A DNA stretch of 64,000 nt from [Actinomadura] parvosata subsp. kistnae (GCF_900323885.1 NZ_OOHJ01000015.1:434001-498000); one strand, 5' to 3'; counted from the first letter of the stretch, positions 33,022 through 42,126 are shown. Notes: generated by a model not told the origin, from the letters alone. Program-made: numbers and translations.

Positions 33022-33984
33022 TCAGGCGGCGGCCCGGGTGGCCGCGTAGCGGTCGGAGGCGGCGGTGAGCCTGGCGAGCTGGTCGGGCGACAGGTCGAGG
33101 GTCGCCGAGGCGAGCAGCGCGTCGAGCTGTCCGGCGGTGCTGACGCTGGCGATGGGGGCGACGACGGTGGGCTGGGCGCGCAGCCAGGCGAGTGCCACGG
33201 TGGCGGGGGACGTGCCGAGCTCGTCCGCCACGGCGCGCAGCTCCCTGGCGACGGCGAAGCCGGGCTCGGTGAGGTAGCCGCCGAGCATGGGGCCGCGCTG
33301 GGCGTCCTGGGCGTCGGCCGCCGAGAGGTACTTCCCGGTCAGGAACCCGCCGGCCAGCCCCTGGTAGGGCACGACGCCGAGGTCGTTGCGCTCGGCCACG
33401 GGCCGCAGCCGCCGTTCGAAGTCGGCGCGGTGCAGCAGGTTGTAGTGCGGTTGCAGGGTGACCGGCAGGGCCGCCCCGGTGGCGCGGGCGATGTCGATCC
33501 ATTCCTGGACGCGCGCGGCGTCGTAGTTCGACAGCCCCACGTGGCGGACGAGGCCGCGCCGTACCAGGTCGTCGAAGGCCGCGACGGTCTCCTCCAGCGG
33601 CGTGCCGGGGTCGTCGGCGTGGGCGTAGTAGACGTCCACGTAGTCGGTCCGCAGGCGCTTGAGCGACTGCTCGATCGCCGCGGCGACGTTGCCGGCCTTC
33701 AGCCCGGGGTAGGCGGGGTGGCTGGAGACCTTCGTGGCGATGGTGACCTTGTCGCGGTCGGCTCCGGCGGCCAGCCACTCGCCGATCACCGTCTCCGCGT
33801 CGCCGCCGCTGCTGCCGGGCGCCCAGATGGAGTACACGTCGGCGGTGTCGAGGAAGGTGCCGCCACCCGCCACGAACGCGTCCAGGATGCGGTGCGACTC
33901 TTCGGCGCTCGCCGTCCAGCGGAAGGTGTTGGTGCCCAGGGCCAGGGGGAAGATGGGCAGACCTGATGATCCCAGAACGGGCAT
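33022..33984 (-). CDS. Aldo/keto reductase
   Basis: A 320-residue TIM-barrel AKR of the Kv-beta/YajO-like group. It has FLDTADVYS (catalytic Asp and Tyr), VTIATKVS (Lys), the catalytic-site His in VYYAHADDPG, and the NADPH-binding GLSNYDA and ...WLRAQPTVVAPIASVS motifs. It reduces aldehydes or ketones with NADPH. It lies divergent from a TetR gene, and two palindromic operators occupy the 102 bp between them. The repressor most likely controls this gene and itself. Confidence 0.93.
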   Translation of the reverse strand: MPVLGSSGLPIFPLALGTNTFRWTASAEESHRILDAFVAGGGTFLDTADVYSIWAPGSSGGDAETVIGEWLAAGADRDKVTIATKVSSHPAYPGLKAGNVAAAIEQSLKRLRTDYVDVYYAHADDPGTPLEETVAAFDDLVRRGLVRHVGLSNYDAARVQEWIDIARATGAALPVTLQPHYNLLHRADFERRLRPVAERNDLGVVPYQGLAGGFLTGKYLSAADAQDAQRGPMLGGYLTEPGFAVARELRAVADELGTSPATVALAWLRAQPTVVAPIASVSTAGQLDALLASATLDLSPDQLARLTAASDRYAATRAAA

Positions 33985-34008
33985 GCTGCGCTCCTTGTAG
34001 GATGAACG

Positions 34009-34065
34009 TTCCGGGGAATTCCCCGGAACCGGGAGGCTTCACCATAAAATGGGAGTTCCCCGTTT
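34009..34065. promoter_or_regulatory. Two related palindromic operators between AKR and TetR genes
   Basis: Site 1 (34009-34028) is a perfect 20-bp palindrome with half-site TTCCGGGGAA. Site 2 (34046-34065) is an imperfect version with the core GGGA-G-TTCCCC and AAA/TTT flanks. Their centres are about 37 bp apart, one close to each divergent start. This is the usual layout for TetR autoregulation plus repression of the neighbour. Confidence 0.7.
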
Positions 34066-34086
34066 AGCAAACTCCGGGAGGCAGAC

Positions 34087-34662
34087 GTGACGACCACCAC
34101 ACCGAAGCGCGCCGACGCGCTCGAGAATCGCCACGTGATCCTGGCGGCGGCCCTGGAGGCCCTCACCGAGTCGCCCGACGTCTCGCTGAACGCCATCGCC
34201 AAGCGAGCCGGCATCGCGAACGGAACCCTGTACCGGCACTTCCCCACCAGGGAGGCCCTGGTGCTGGCGGTCTACCAGTGCGACATCGAGGAGATGCGGG
34301 ATGCGGCGACCCGGCTGCTGGCCGAGCACGCCCCGCTCGACGCGCTGCGGGAGTGGCTGCGCTCGCTCGCCGCCTGCGCGATGACCAAGCACGGGCTGGC
34401 CGACGCCATGCGGCTGGCGACCGGCGCAGGGAAGTCGCTGTTCCCGGAGACGTACCAGGCGATGAAGGCCGCGATCGGCGAGCTGCTCGCCGCCGGCGAG
34501 GCGGCCGGGGTGGTCCGTCCCGGCCTGGACCCCGAGCTGGTCCTGCTGGCGCTGTGCGGCATCTGGCAGCTCGACCCCGGCGCGCACTGGCGCGGGCAGG
34601 CCGACGACCTCATCGACCTCCTCGTCACCGGCCTCGCCGGCGACGCGGCCTCCAGGGGTTAG
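34087..34662 (+). CDS. TetR/AcrR-family transcriptional regulator
   Basis: The 191-residue protein has HTH residues about 12-55 (RHVILAAALEALTESPDVSLNAIAKRAGIANGTLYRHFPTREALVLAVY) and a helical ligand domain of the SACE_7040/ST1457-like class (MRLATGAGKSLFPETYQAMKAAIGELLAAGEAAG). GTG 34087 has GGGAGG five bases upstream. It is divergent from the aldo/keto reductase gene with paired palindromes between, and its stop is 3 bp before the next gene. Confidence 0.9.
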   Translation: MTTTTPKRADALENRHVILAAALEALTESPDVSLNAIAKRAGIANGTLYRHFPTREALVLAVYQCDIEEMRDAATRLLAEHAPLDALREWLRSLAACAMTKHGLADAMRLATGAGKSLFPETYQAMKAAIGELLAAGEAAGVVRPGLDPELVLLALCGIWQLDPGAHWRGQADDLIDLLVTGLAGDAASRG

Positions 34663-34664
34663 CG

Positions 34665-36701
34665 TTGGGCCGGCGGGCCGCGCTCGGGCAGCGTCTTCGC
34701 GGCGTCTCCGCGGCCGCGTTCGTCGGGCGGCGGCAGGAGCTGGACACCTTCGACGCGGCGCTGCGCGGCGACCGGTTCAGCGTGCTGTTCGTGCACGGGC
34801 CCGGCGGCATCGGCAAGTCGGCGCTGCTGCGGCGCTTCGCCGAGCGGGCGGCCGACGCGGGCCGGACGGTGATCCGGCTGGACGGCCGCGTCCTGAGCCC
34901 CACCCCGGAGGCGTTCGAGGCCGAGGCCGGCGCGGTGCTGCGCGACGAGCGCGCGGTGCTGCTGGTCGACACCTTCGAGCAGATCCAGGGCCTGGAGGGC
35001 TGGCTGCGCGAGCGGTTCCTGCCCCGGCTGCCGGTGGGGGCGCTGGTCGTCCTGGCCGGAAGGACGCCACCGGACCTGTGCTGGCGCGCCGAGCCCGGCT
35101 GGGCCGGCGTCCTGGAGGTCACGCGGCTCGGCGAGCTCGGCCCGGAGGAGGCCCGGGCGCTGGTGGAGGCCCGGGGCCTGGCCGCCGGCCTGCGGGAGCC
35201 GCTGCTGTCCTTCGCGGGCGGTAACCCTCTGGCGCTGTCGCTGGGCGCCGCCGTGGCCGCCGCCGACGAGCAGGCCGGCAGCCGGTGGACGCCCAGCCAG
35301 GACGTGATCCTCACGCTGCTGGACCAGCTCGTCGGCGACCTGCCGTCGCCCGCGCACCGGCGCGCCCTGGACGTGTGCGCGCACGTCCACATGACGACGG
35401 AGGAGCTGCTGCGCGCGGCGCTGCCCGGCGACGACGCGACCGCGCTGTTCGCCTGGCTGCGGCGGCTGCCGTTCGTCGAGTCCAGCGCGATGGGCCTGTA
35501 TCCCCATGACGTCGTACGGGAGCTGCTGGAGGCCGACCTGCGCTGGCGCGCCCCCGACGGCTACGCCCGGATGCACCGGCGCGTCCACGGCCATCTCTCG
35601 CTCAAGGTCCGCACCGTGCCCGACGCGGAGGTCCTGGCCGCGGCGGCCGCGCTGACCTTCCCGCACCGCGGCGACCCGCTGTCGGCCAGGTTCTTCACCA
35701 GCTGGCGCGGTCACGGCGAGGTCCAGGAGGGCCCCTTCCGAGACGCCGACCTCGATGCCCTGCTCCAGGTGGCCGGCACCGAGGGCCAGGAGTCGGCGGA
35801 CTGCGCCCTGTTCTGGCTGCGGCGCCGGTCGGCGGACTTCCGCGTCTACCGCCTGACCCGCACGGGCGAGCCGGTGGCCTTCCGCGCCTGGCTGCGGCTG
35901 CACGCGCCCGACAAGGACGAGCTGGCCACCGATCCGATCATCGCCGCCGCCTGGGCCCACGCGCGCGCCACCGAGCCCTTGCGGCCCGGCGAGCACATCG
36001 CCGTGTCCAGGCCATGGGTGCTGCCGTCCTACCGCGGCAGCTCGCCGGCGATGGACCTCATCCAGTGGCGCGGCACCGGCGACCGGGTCCGCTCGCAGGG
36101 ACTGGCCTGGTCCTACAGCGTCCGGCACGACCCCGACGACTGCCGCGACTTCCTCCGCCAGTACGACTTCATCGAAGTGCCGCGACGCCCCCGGGTGGGC
36201 GAGATCGAGTTCGGTCTGTTCGCCCAGGACTGGCGCAAGATGCCGGCCCAGGTGTGGCTGGACCGGCTGAGCGACCTGCCTCCACTCGCGCCGCACGAGA
36301 CGGAGGCTCCGGGTCAGGGTTCGCTGGCGGTCCTGAACGAGGAGGAGTTCCACGCCGCCGTCCGCAAGGCGCTGCGCCGGCTGTCCCGCCCCCGCGAGCT
36401 GGCCGCGAGCCCGCTGACCCGCACCCGCCTGGTCACCGAGGACCCCGGGCCCGACCCCGCCGCGTCACTGCGCGCCCTGCTGGTCGAAGCCGTCGCCCGG
36501 CTCGGCGACGATCCGCGCGCCCGCAAGCCGCACCGGGCCGTCGAGGCGACGTTCCTGCGCGGCTCCCCCAGCCAGTTGATCACCGCCGAACGGCTCGGCC
36601 TGCCCTTCACCACCTACCGCCGCCATCTGGCCGCCGGCGTCCAGCGCATCTGCGCGGACCTGTGGCGGCGGGAGCTCTACGGCAGCGCCGGCAAGCTCTG
36701 A
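34665..36701 (+). CDS. STAND-like ATPase with C-terminal DNA-binding-like region
   Basis: About 678 residues from TTG 34665 (GGGG upstream). After the pre-P-loop FVGRRQELDTFDAAL comes Walker A GPGGIGKSALL (45-55), Walker B AVLLVDTFEQ, and a sensor-like VLAGRTPPDLCWR, then NPLALSLG as in NACHT/NB-ARC proteins. A long helical middle region follows. The last 60 residues (GSPSQLITAERLGLPFTTYRRHLAAGVQRICADLWRREL) look like a sigma-region-4/winged-helix segment. This architecture suits a ligand-gated transcription regulator or a sensing NTPase. Three bases separate it from the TetR stop, so they are probably co-expressed. The target is unknown. Confidence 0.75.
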   Translation: MGRRAALGQRLRGVSAAAFVGRRQELDTFDAALRGDRFSVLFVHGPGGIGKSALLRRFAERAADAGRTVIRLDGRVLSPTPEAFEAEAGAVLRDERAVLLVDTFEQIQGLEGWLRERFLPRLPVGALVVLAGRTPPDLCWRAEPGWAGVLEVTRLGELGPEEARALVEARGLAAGLREPLLSFAGGNPLALSLGAAVAAADEQAGSRWTPSQDVILTLLDQLVGDLPSPAHRRALDVCAHVHMTTEELLRAALPGDDATALFAWLRRLPFVESSAMGLYPHDVVRELLEADLRWRAPDGYARMHRRVHGHLSLKVRTVPDAEVLAAAAALTFPHRGDPLSARFFTSWRGHGEVQEGPFRDADLDALLQVAGTEGQESADCALFWLRRRSADFRVYRLTRTGEPVAFRAWLRLHAPDKDELATDPIIAAAWAHARATEPLRPGEHIAVSRPWVLPSYRGSSPAMDLIQWRGTGDRVRSQGLAWSYSVRHDPDDCRDFLRQYDFIEVPRRPRVGEIEFGLFAQDWRKMPAQVWLDRLSDLPPLAPHETEAPGQGSLAVLNEEEFHAAVRKALRRLSRPRELAASPLTRTRLVTEDPGPDPAASLRALLVEAVARLGDDPRARKPHRAVEATFLRGSPSQLITAERLGLPFTTYRRHLAAGVQRICADLWRRELYGSAGKL

Positions 36702-36724
36702 AGGGCGGGACACCTCCCCGCGGA

Positions 36725-37503
36725 TTACCCGGCGGCCGGAGGCAACGTGAACATCCGGTACGCCGACACGACCTCGAAGCCCATCCGCCGGTACACCGGC
36801 GCCCCCATGGCGCTCGCCTGGAGGGTGGCGACACGAAGCCCCCGTTCGCGACCCTCCTGGAGGGCGGCGGCCGTCAGGGCGGCGCCGATACCGCGCCGCC
36901 GGTACCCCTCGCGGGTCGTGACCACGTAGATCCCGGCGACTCCCCGCCGGTCGAGCAGCACGGACGTGCCGACGACCCGCCCGTCCAGCCGCCCGGCGAA
37001 CCGCACGATGGCCCCTTCCTCGTCCCCCCGCCACTCCTCGACCCGCGTGACCTGCTCCACCTGGTCAGGCATGACACCGAACGAGGGCGCGTAGGCGCTC
37101 ACCCACTCCCGCAGCGCGTCCGCCCCCGTCACCTCCTCGATCCGCAGCCCGGCCGGCCCGTCCGGCATGGTCACCCGGTCCAGGGCCACGGCCATCACGG
37201 GCATCGTGGCGACCTCGGCGGCACCGGCGGCGGCCAACCCCTCCGCGAGGCCCGGCCGGCTGTCCGGCCCGACCCACCACATCCACGGCACCCCCGCGAG
37301 CCGCTCCCGCGCCTGCGCGACGGCCTCCTCCACGGCGATCCCGCCCCGGCCCGGAGCACCCCGTTCAGCTGCGGATGCGACACCCCGCTGCGGTAGAGGG
37401 TCAGCTCGCCGTCGCACCGGTCGGCGCTGCCCCATCCCAGCCAGTAGTCCCGCGTGTTGGCCAGCTGCCCTTCCAGCTCGGCGACCGCGTCAATGATCGT
37501 CAC
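36725..37503 (-). pseudogene. GNAT acetyltransferase broken by a frameshift
   Basis: From GTG 37503 the frame reads MTIIDAVAELEGQLANTRDYWLGWGSADRCDGELTLYRSGVSHPQLNGVLRA. From about 37350 a sensible protein continues only in another frame (GGIAVEEAVAQARERLAGVPWMWWVGPDSRP ... GTSVLLDRRGVAGIYVVTTREGYRRRGIGAALTAAAL ... YRRMGFE). The GNAT acetyl-CoA motif is RRRGIGAA. Restoring one C/G in the G/C run at 37345-37353 fuses both parts into a protein of about 259 residues. The intact-looking ORF starting at 37435 has a non-native N-terminus. Either a real mutation or a sequencing error. Confidence 0.8.
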
Positions 37504-37600
37504 AGGAGATCCCCCTCGAACGGATGATGTCCGTGACAGTCTCGGGGGACGAACTGTCCACTCACCAGTCCGGTTTCCTGTCCAGTGGCGATCCTTCCGG

Positions 37601-38226
37601 TCAACGTTTGCGGTAGTACTTCAGGAACATGTCGACCCCGGTGGTGATGAGCTCGTCGGTGAACCCGGGGTCGAGCCGGTCGCCGTAGGCGCTGTGCACG
37701 ATGTGCGGGTAGAGCACCAGCGCGTAGAACTGGACGATCGCCAGCTCCATCCGGGGGATGTCGAGGTCGTCGCGCGCGGCCAGCGCGGTGGCCAGCGGCT
37801 CGGCGAAGCGGTCGGGCCGTGCCGGCGCCACAGGCGGCCCAGCTCGGGGAAGCGCCGCGCCTCGGCGGTGATGAGCGCGCGCAGCGCGAGCACGTCGGGC
37901 TGGGCGATGCCCTCGACCCACTCGCGGGCGGTGGCGCACAGGACGTCGCGCAGGTCGTCGCCGGTGCGCAGGCGCTCGTTCATGGCGCGCATGGTCTGGC
38001 CCAGCGCCTGTTCGAGCGCGTCGCTCACCACTTCGGTGAACAGCTCCTCCTTGCCGGCGAAGTGGTTGTAGACGGTCACCTTCGACACGCCGGCCTCGGC
38101 GGCGATGTGGTCCATGCCGGCGCCGAAGCCGTGCTCCAGGAACTGGCGGCGGGCCGCCCGCACGATGGCGGCCCGCTTGCGTGCCGCGCGCTCTCCCGTC
38201 GGGACGCGCCTGCTCGTTGTCGTCAC
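37601..38226 (-). pseudogene. TetR-family regulator broken by a frameshift
   Basis: From GTG 38226: TetR HTH (RAAIVRAARRQFLEHGFGAGMDHIAAEAGVSKVTVYNHFAGKEELFTEVV) and the ligand domain up to ITAEARRFPELGRLWRRHGP. At about 37820 the frame must change to read PDRFAEPLATALAARDDLDIPRMELAIVQFYALVLYPHIVHSAYGDRLDPGFTDELITTGVDMFLKYYRKR, a normal TetR_C end. One missing base in the GGCC run explains the shift. Without repair the protein would end in 60 nonsense residues. Two matching operators lie upstream (38241-38284), shared with the esterase gene. Confidence 0.82.
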
Positions 38227-38240
38227 GTCCCCATCCTAGC

Positions 38241-38284
38241 TGAACTGTACTGTTGAGTTCATGTGAACTGTGCTGTACAGTTCA
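38241..38284. promoter_or_regulatory. Two adjacent 21-bp inverted-repeat operators
   Basis: Two dyads lie back to back, two bases apart: 38241-38261 (TGAACT...AGTTCA) and 38264-38284 (TGAACTGT-GCTGT-ACAGTTCA). They sit between the divergent TetR and esterase genes. Side-by-side identical half-sites suggest two dimers bind cooperatively. Confidence 0.75.
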
Positions 38285-38312
38285 GGCCGCTCAGCGAGAG
38301 AAAGGACCGGAG

Positions 38313-39485
38313 ATGATGAGGGAAACCGGCTTGATGACCAGCCACGAGATCGTCCACGGCACGGTCGCCGCGGGGTTCGAGGACGTCCGGCGGGCGTTCG
38401 CGGACATCGCCGCCGGCGAGCCCGGCCTCGGCGCGCAGCTCGCCGTCCGGCACCACGGCCGCCCGGTCGTGGACCTGTGGACCGGCCCGGAGGTGACCGG
38501 CGACTCGCTGCTGGCCCTGTACTCCTCGGGCAAGGGCGCGGCCCACCTGGTCGTGGCGCTGCTGGTGCAGGACGGCACGCTGGAGCTCGACCGGCGCGTC
38601 GCCCACTACTGGCCGGAGTTCGCCGCCGCGGGCAAGGGCGAGATCACCCTGCGCGACCTGCTGGCCCACCGCGCGGGCCTGATCGGCGTACCAGGCGGGT
38701 TCAGCACGGCGGAGCTGGCCGACGACCGGCTGCTCGCCCGGCGCCTGGCCGGGCAGGCGCCGTACTGGCGGCCGGGCAGCGGCTACGGCTACCACGCCTT
38801 CGTCATCGGGGCCCTGACGGGTGAGGTGGTCCGCCGCGCCACCGGGCGTTCGCTCCAGGAGGTGTACGACGAACGGGTGCGCGTCCCGTACCGGCTGGAC
38901 TTCTTCCTCGGCCTGCCCGAGGACGAGGAGCCCCGCTACCTCCCCGTTCAGCCGCTCGCGCCGGAGCAGCGGGGCGCGGCCGGCCCGCCCGCGCCGGACA
39001 GCCTGCTCGGCATCGCCTTCAACCTCAACGCGGCCCGGCCGACCGATCTGGTGGAGTTCGCCAACGACCGGCACGTACGCGCCCTGGGCCCGGCCTCGTC
39101 CGGGAGCGTGGGCAACGCCCGCGGGCTGGCCAAGCTGTACGCCGCCGCCATCGGCCCGGTCGACGGGCGGCCGGCGCTGCTGGAGCCGGCGACGCTGACC
39201 GCGTTCACCCGGCCGCACACGCCGGGCGTGGACCTGGTGACCGGGGAACGCGATCACTTCCTGCTCGGCTTCGAGGCCCTGGGCGCGCGTTACCCGGGCC
39301 TGGGCGCCGACGCCTTCGGCCACAGCGGCGCCGTGGGCGCCCAGTCGTTCGCCGACCCGGGCAGCGGCATCGCCTACAGCTACACCCGCCGGCGCTTCAC
39401 CGCCGGCGGGGGCGGCGCCCCGGAGAACCGCCTCCTGATCGACGCCGTCATGCGCGCGGCGGCGGCCTCCGACGGACGCCCGTAG
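38313..39485 (+). CDS. Serine hydrolase, class C beta-lactamase/EstB-like esterase
   Basis: The 390-residue protein carries SxxK as SSGK (ALYSSGKGAAHLVVALL, near residue 74), the GLIGVPGG region, the tyrosine motif GYGYHAFVIG, and a C-terminal GHSGAVGAQSFADP in place of KTG. It matches the family of cytosolic esterases and transesterases (EstB, LovD-like). AAAGGA lies six bases before ATG 38313; ATG 38316 is an alternative. Control by the divergent TetR gene is likely because paired operators lie at its promoter. Confidence 0.88.
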   Translation: MMRETGLMTSHEIVHGTVAAGFEDVRRAFADIAAGEPGLGAQLAVRHHGRPVVDLWTGPEVTGDSLLALYSSGKGAAHLVVALLVQDGTLELDRRVAHYWPEFAAAGKGEITLRDLLAHRAGLIGVPGGFSTAELADDRLLARRLAGQAPYWRPGSGYGYHAFVIGALTGEVVRRATGRSLQEVYDERVRVPYRLDFFLGLPEDEEPRYLPVQPLAPEQRGAAGPPAPDSLLGIAFNLNAARPTDLVEFANDRHVRALGPASSGSVGNARGLAKLYAAAIGPVDGRPALLEPATLTAFTRPHTPGVDLVTGERDHFLLGFEALGARYPGLGADAFGHSGAVGAQSFADPGSGIAYSYTRRRFTAGGGGAPENRLLIDAVMRAAAASDGRP

Positions 39486-39528
39486 CCGGGCGCGGGCCGC
39501 GTCCTCCCACGGGTGCCGGCAGCCGTGT

Positions 39529-40731
39529 TCAGCGGACCCGGACGGGCAGGGTGTGCGGCCCGCGGATGAGGGTGCTGGCCCGCCACTGCAGGACGGGCGC
39601 GGCCAGCTCGATGCCGGAGAAGCGGGCGAGCAGCCTGCCGATGGCGATCTGCGCTTCGAGCCTGGCCAGCGGCGCGCCCACGCAGTAGTGGATGCCATGC
39701 CCGAACGCCAGGTGGCCGCCGCCCGGCCGGGTGACGTCGAGCCGGTCGGGGTCGGGGAAGCGGGCCGGGTCGCGATTGGCGGCCAGCAGGGAGATGAAGA
39801 CGAACTCGTCCGCGGGGATCTCGACGTCGCCCACCCGCACCGGCTCGGTCGTGAAGCGCAGGGTCGCGATGTTGATCGGCCCGTCGAAGCGCAGGAACTC
39901 CTCCACCGCGCCCGGCAGCAGAGCGGGGTCGGCCCGCAGCGCGGCCAGCTGGGCGGGCGCGCCGATCAGGGCGAGCACGCTGTTGGCGATCAGGTTGACC
40001 GTCGTCTCGTGGCCCGCCACGAGGAGCAGGAACGCCATGGACACCACTTCGTCCCGTGACAGCCGGTCGCCCTCGTCGGAGATGTGCACCAGCTCCGACA
40101 GCAGGTCCTCGCCGGGCACGGCCCGCTTGGCGGCGACGAGATCGGTCAGGTAGGCCAGCATCCACGCGTGCGCCTCCCGCATCTCCTCCGCCGACGAGGC
40201 CGCCACGAACGGGGCGGTCCAGGTCCTGAACACGTCGTGGTCGGCGGCCGGGATGCCGAGCAGCTCGCAGATGACGGCGATCGGCAGCGGGAAGGCGAAC
40301 GCCTCTATCAGGTCGAGCTCGCCCGCCTCCGCCATGCCGTCGAGCAGCCCGTCGGTGATCTGCTCGATGCGCGGGCGCAGCCGCGACACCGTCTTCGCGG
40401 TGAACGCCTTGGTGACGAGCCGGCGCAGGCGCGTGTGGTCGGGCGGGTCGGAGTTGAGCATGTGGGCCGACAACGACGAGGCGTACGGGCCCGCGGTCCC
40501 CGGCGGGAACAGCTCCATCGCCCCGGCGCTGTCCTTGGCCAGCCGGGGATCGTTGAGCAGCTCCCTGGCCTCGGCGTACCTGGTGACCAGCCAGACCCTG
40601 AGCCGCCGGTGCGCGAGCGCGGGCAGCACCGGCCCCGCCTCGCGCACGCGCCGGTAGACCGGATGGGGGTCCTGGAAGAAGGACCGGTCGAGATCGACCA
40701 CCGTGCCGGCGGCCGGTTCGCCGTGCTGCAC
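39529..40731 (-). CDS. Cytochrome P450 (CYP107-like)
   Basis: The 400-residue P450 is complete: I-helix oxygen-activation motif LVAGHETTVN, K-helix ExxR in EEFLRFDGP, and heme-ligand motif FGHGIHYCVGAPLAR (Cys near residue 350). Soluble bacterial class I P450s of this type hydroxylate macrolides, steroids or small terpenoids with ferredoxin as electron donor; no ferredoxin gene is adjacent. The start is GTG 40731 with AGGTGA upstream. It follows an alpha/beta hydrolase gene by 41 bp on the same strand and may be co-transcribed. Confidence 0.94.
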   Translation of the reverse strand: MQHGEPAAGTVVDLDRSFFQDPHPVYRRVREAGPVLPALAHRRLRVWLVTRYAEARELLNDPRLAKDSAGAMELFPPGTAGPYASSLSAHMLNSDPPDHTRLRRLVTKAFTAKTVSRLRPRIEQITDGLLDGMAEAGELDLIEAFAFPLPIAVICELLGIPAADHDVFRTWTAPFVAASSAEEMREAHAWMLAYLTDLVAAKRAVPGEDLLSELVHISDEGDRLSRDEVVSMAFLLLVAGHETTVNLIANSVLALIGAPAQLAALRADPALLPGAVEEFLRFDGPINIATLRFTTEPVRVGDVEIPADEFVFISLLAANRDPARFPDPDRLDVTRPGGGHLAFGHGIHYCVGAPLARLEAQIAIGRLLARFSGIELAAPVLQWRASTLIRGPHTLPVRVR

Positions 40732-40772
40732 CGTTCACCTCTCTCTGGCTCAGCGGCACCCGCCGGGCTGCC

Positions 40773-41462
40773 TCATCCGCGGGCGGGCAGAGCCGCCGTC
40801 ACCTCGTCGACGAGGCCGGCCAGCTCGCCCGGCCGCGACAGGAACGGAGAATGGTCCCCCGGCAGGTGCCTGACCACCTCGGTCATCGTGAGCTGCCGCT
40901 TGATGAACAGCTCGGGCATGATCCGGTCATCGTCGCAGACGATGAGCGCGGACGGTAGCGCCCGCCACGAGGCCCGCGTCTGCCGCTCGGTGAACGCCCG
41001 CGCGCTCTGCGGCCTGAGCCGGGCGACGGCCGCCTGCGCCCACGCGGCGGGCACGTCGTGGTAGAGCGTCTCGATCGGCTGGTCGGGAGCCGGCAGCAGC
41101 TCGGCGTCCTCCGGGAACCACGGCCCGCCGAGCGGCGTGATCACCGCCTCCCCTGCCTCCAGCATGTGGGCCGCGAGGTAGACGAGCCGCCGCACGTTCG
41201 GCACGGTCTCGGCCACCTCGCTGACGGGGACCCCGCCGTAGGAGTGCGCGAGCACGGTGACCGGCCCCTCCAGGGCAAGCAGCCGTTCCCGTACGGCCCG
41301 CGCGTCGTCGTACATCCCCACCTGCGGATCCCCCCACGTGCTCGGCAGGTCCACCGTGGACGTGCGCCAGCCGCGTTCCTCCAGCTCGGGCACGAGCCGA
41401 TCCCAGCACGACGGACTGTGCCAGGCGCCGTGCACGAGCAGCAGCGTTCCCTTGTTCATCAT
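40773..41462 (-). CDS. alpha/beta hydrolase (salicylate-esterase/RsbQ-like size)
   Basis: A compact 229-residue hydrolase: oxyanion HGAWHSPSCWDRLVPELEERGW, nucleophile elbow LAHSYGGVPVS with Ser near residue 74, acid Asp in IVCDDDRIMP, and His in LPGDHSPFLSRP near residue 205. The layout resembles plant methylesterase-like enzymes. The substrate is unknown. The start is ATG 41462 (ATG 41459 also possible). It lies upstream of the P450 gene and 52 bp downstream of the VOC gene. Confidence 0.88.
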   Translation of the reverse strand: MMNKGTLLLVHGAWHSPSCWDRLVPELEERGWRTSTVDLPSTWGDPQVGMYDDARAVRERLLALEGPVTVLAHSYGGVPVSEVAETVPNVRRLVYLAAHMLEAGEAVITPLGGPWFPEDAELLPAPDQPIETLYHDVPAAWAQAAVARLRPQSARAFTERQTRASWRALPSALIVCDDDRIMPELFIKRQLTMTEVVRHLPGDHSPFLSRPGELAGLVDEVTAALPARG

Positions 41463-41514
41463 GTTCTCCTCCGTTTTCGCAAGTCGCCCTGTCAGGGTGG
41501 TGAGCCGGTGTGAG

Positions 41515-41961
41515 TCAGCGGCCCGGCGCCCGTACCGTGATCTCCTGGAGGATCCAGCCGTTGCCGTCAGGGTCGGCGAACGCGGCGAAGGACCCGTAAC
41601 TGGCCCGCTGCGGGTGCGCGCCGGAGACCCGCTCGCGCCCGCCGGCGTGGTGGAAGGCGCCGGTGGCGTCGTGGAACGGCTCGGTGACCTCGACGCCCCG
41701 GCCGACCAGCTCCTTCACGGCCTGCTCGATGTCCGCCACGATCAGGTGCAGCCCCTCGGCCGAGCCGGGCGCGGAGTCGGAGACACCGTCGCCGAAGATG
41801 ATCGAGCACGCCGAGCCGGGCGGGGTGACCTGCACGATCCGGTAGCCGTCGTTGATCGGGAAGTCGGCGTCGAGGCGGAAGCCGAGCTGCCGGGTGTAGA
41901 AGTCCTTGGCGCGGTCGACGTCGGAGACGGGCAGGACGACGACTTCGAGCTTCATGTCCAT
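41515..41961 (-). CDS. VOC (glyoxalase/bleomycin-resistance-like) protein
   Basis: A 148-residue protein with two beta-alpha-beta-beta-beta units: LEVVVLPVSDVDRAKDFYTRQLGFRLDADF and HLIVADIEQAVKELVGRGVEVTEPFHD, ending GSFAAFADPDGNGWILQEI. The metal-ligand positions (Glu/His/Gln at strand ends) appear only partly conserved, so it may bind a ligand rather than catalyse. ATG 41961 is the natural start; the frame stays open upstream to 42339 but only as filler. Motif A copy 2 lies about 170 bp upstream in the 41962-42185 gap, which otherwise holds nothing clear. Confidence 0.88.
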   Translation of the reverse strand: MDMKLEVVVLPVSDVDRAKDFYTRQLGFRLDADFPINDGYRIVQVTPPGSACSIIFGDGVSDSAPGSAEGLHLIVADIEQAVKELVGRGVEVTEPFHDATGAFHHAGGRERVSGAHPQRASYGSFAAFADPDGNGWILQEITVRAPGR

Positions 41962-42126
41962 GTGCTTCTCGCTTTCTGCGTGAGTGTTCCGGCGGGCGGC
42001 GCGCCCGGTGCGGGGTTTTCGGGGCCCGCGGTCTTGATCGGGCCGGCGACCGCGTGCCGGGTGGCCTCGTACGCGGATCCCGGCGGTCCTCCTGACGTGA
42101 CCACTCTCGACCGCGGGAGCGTCCGT

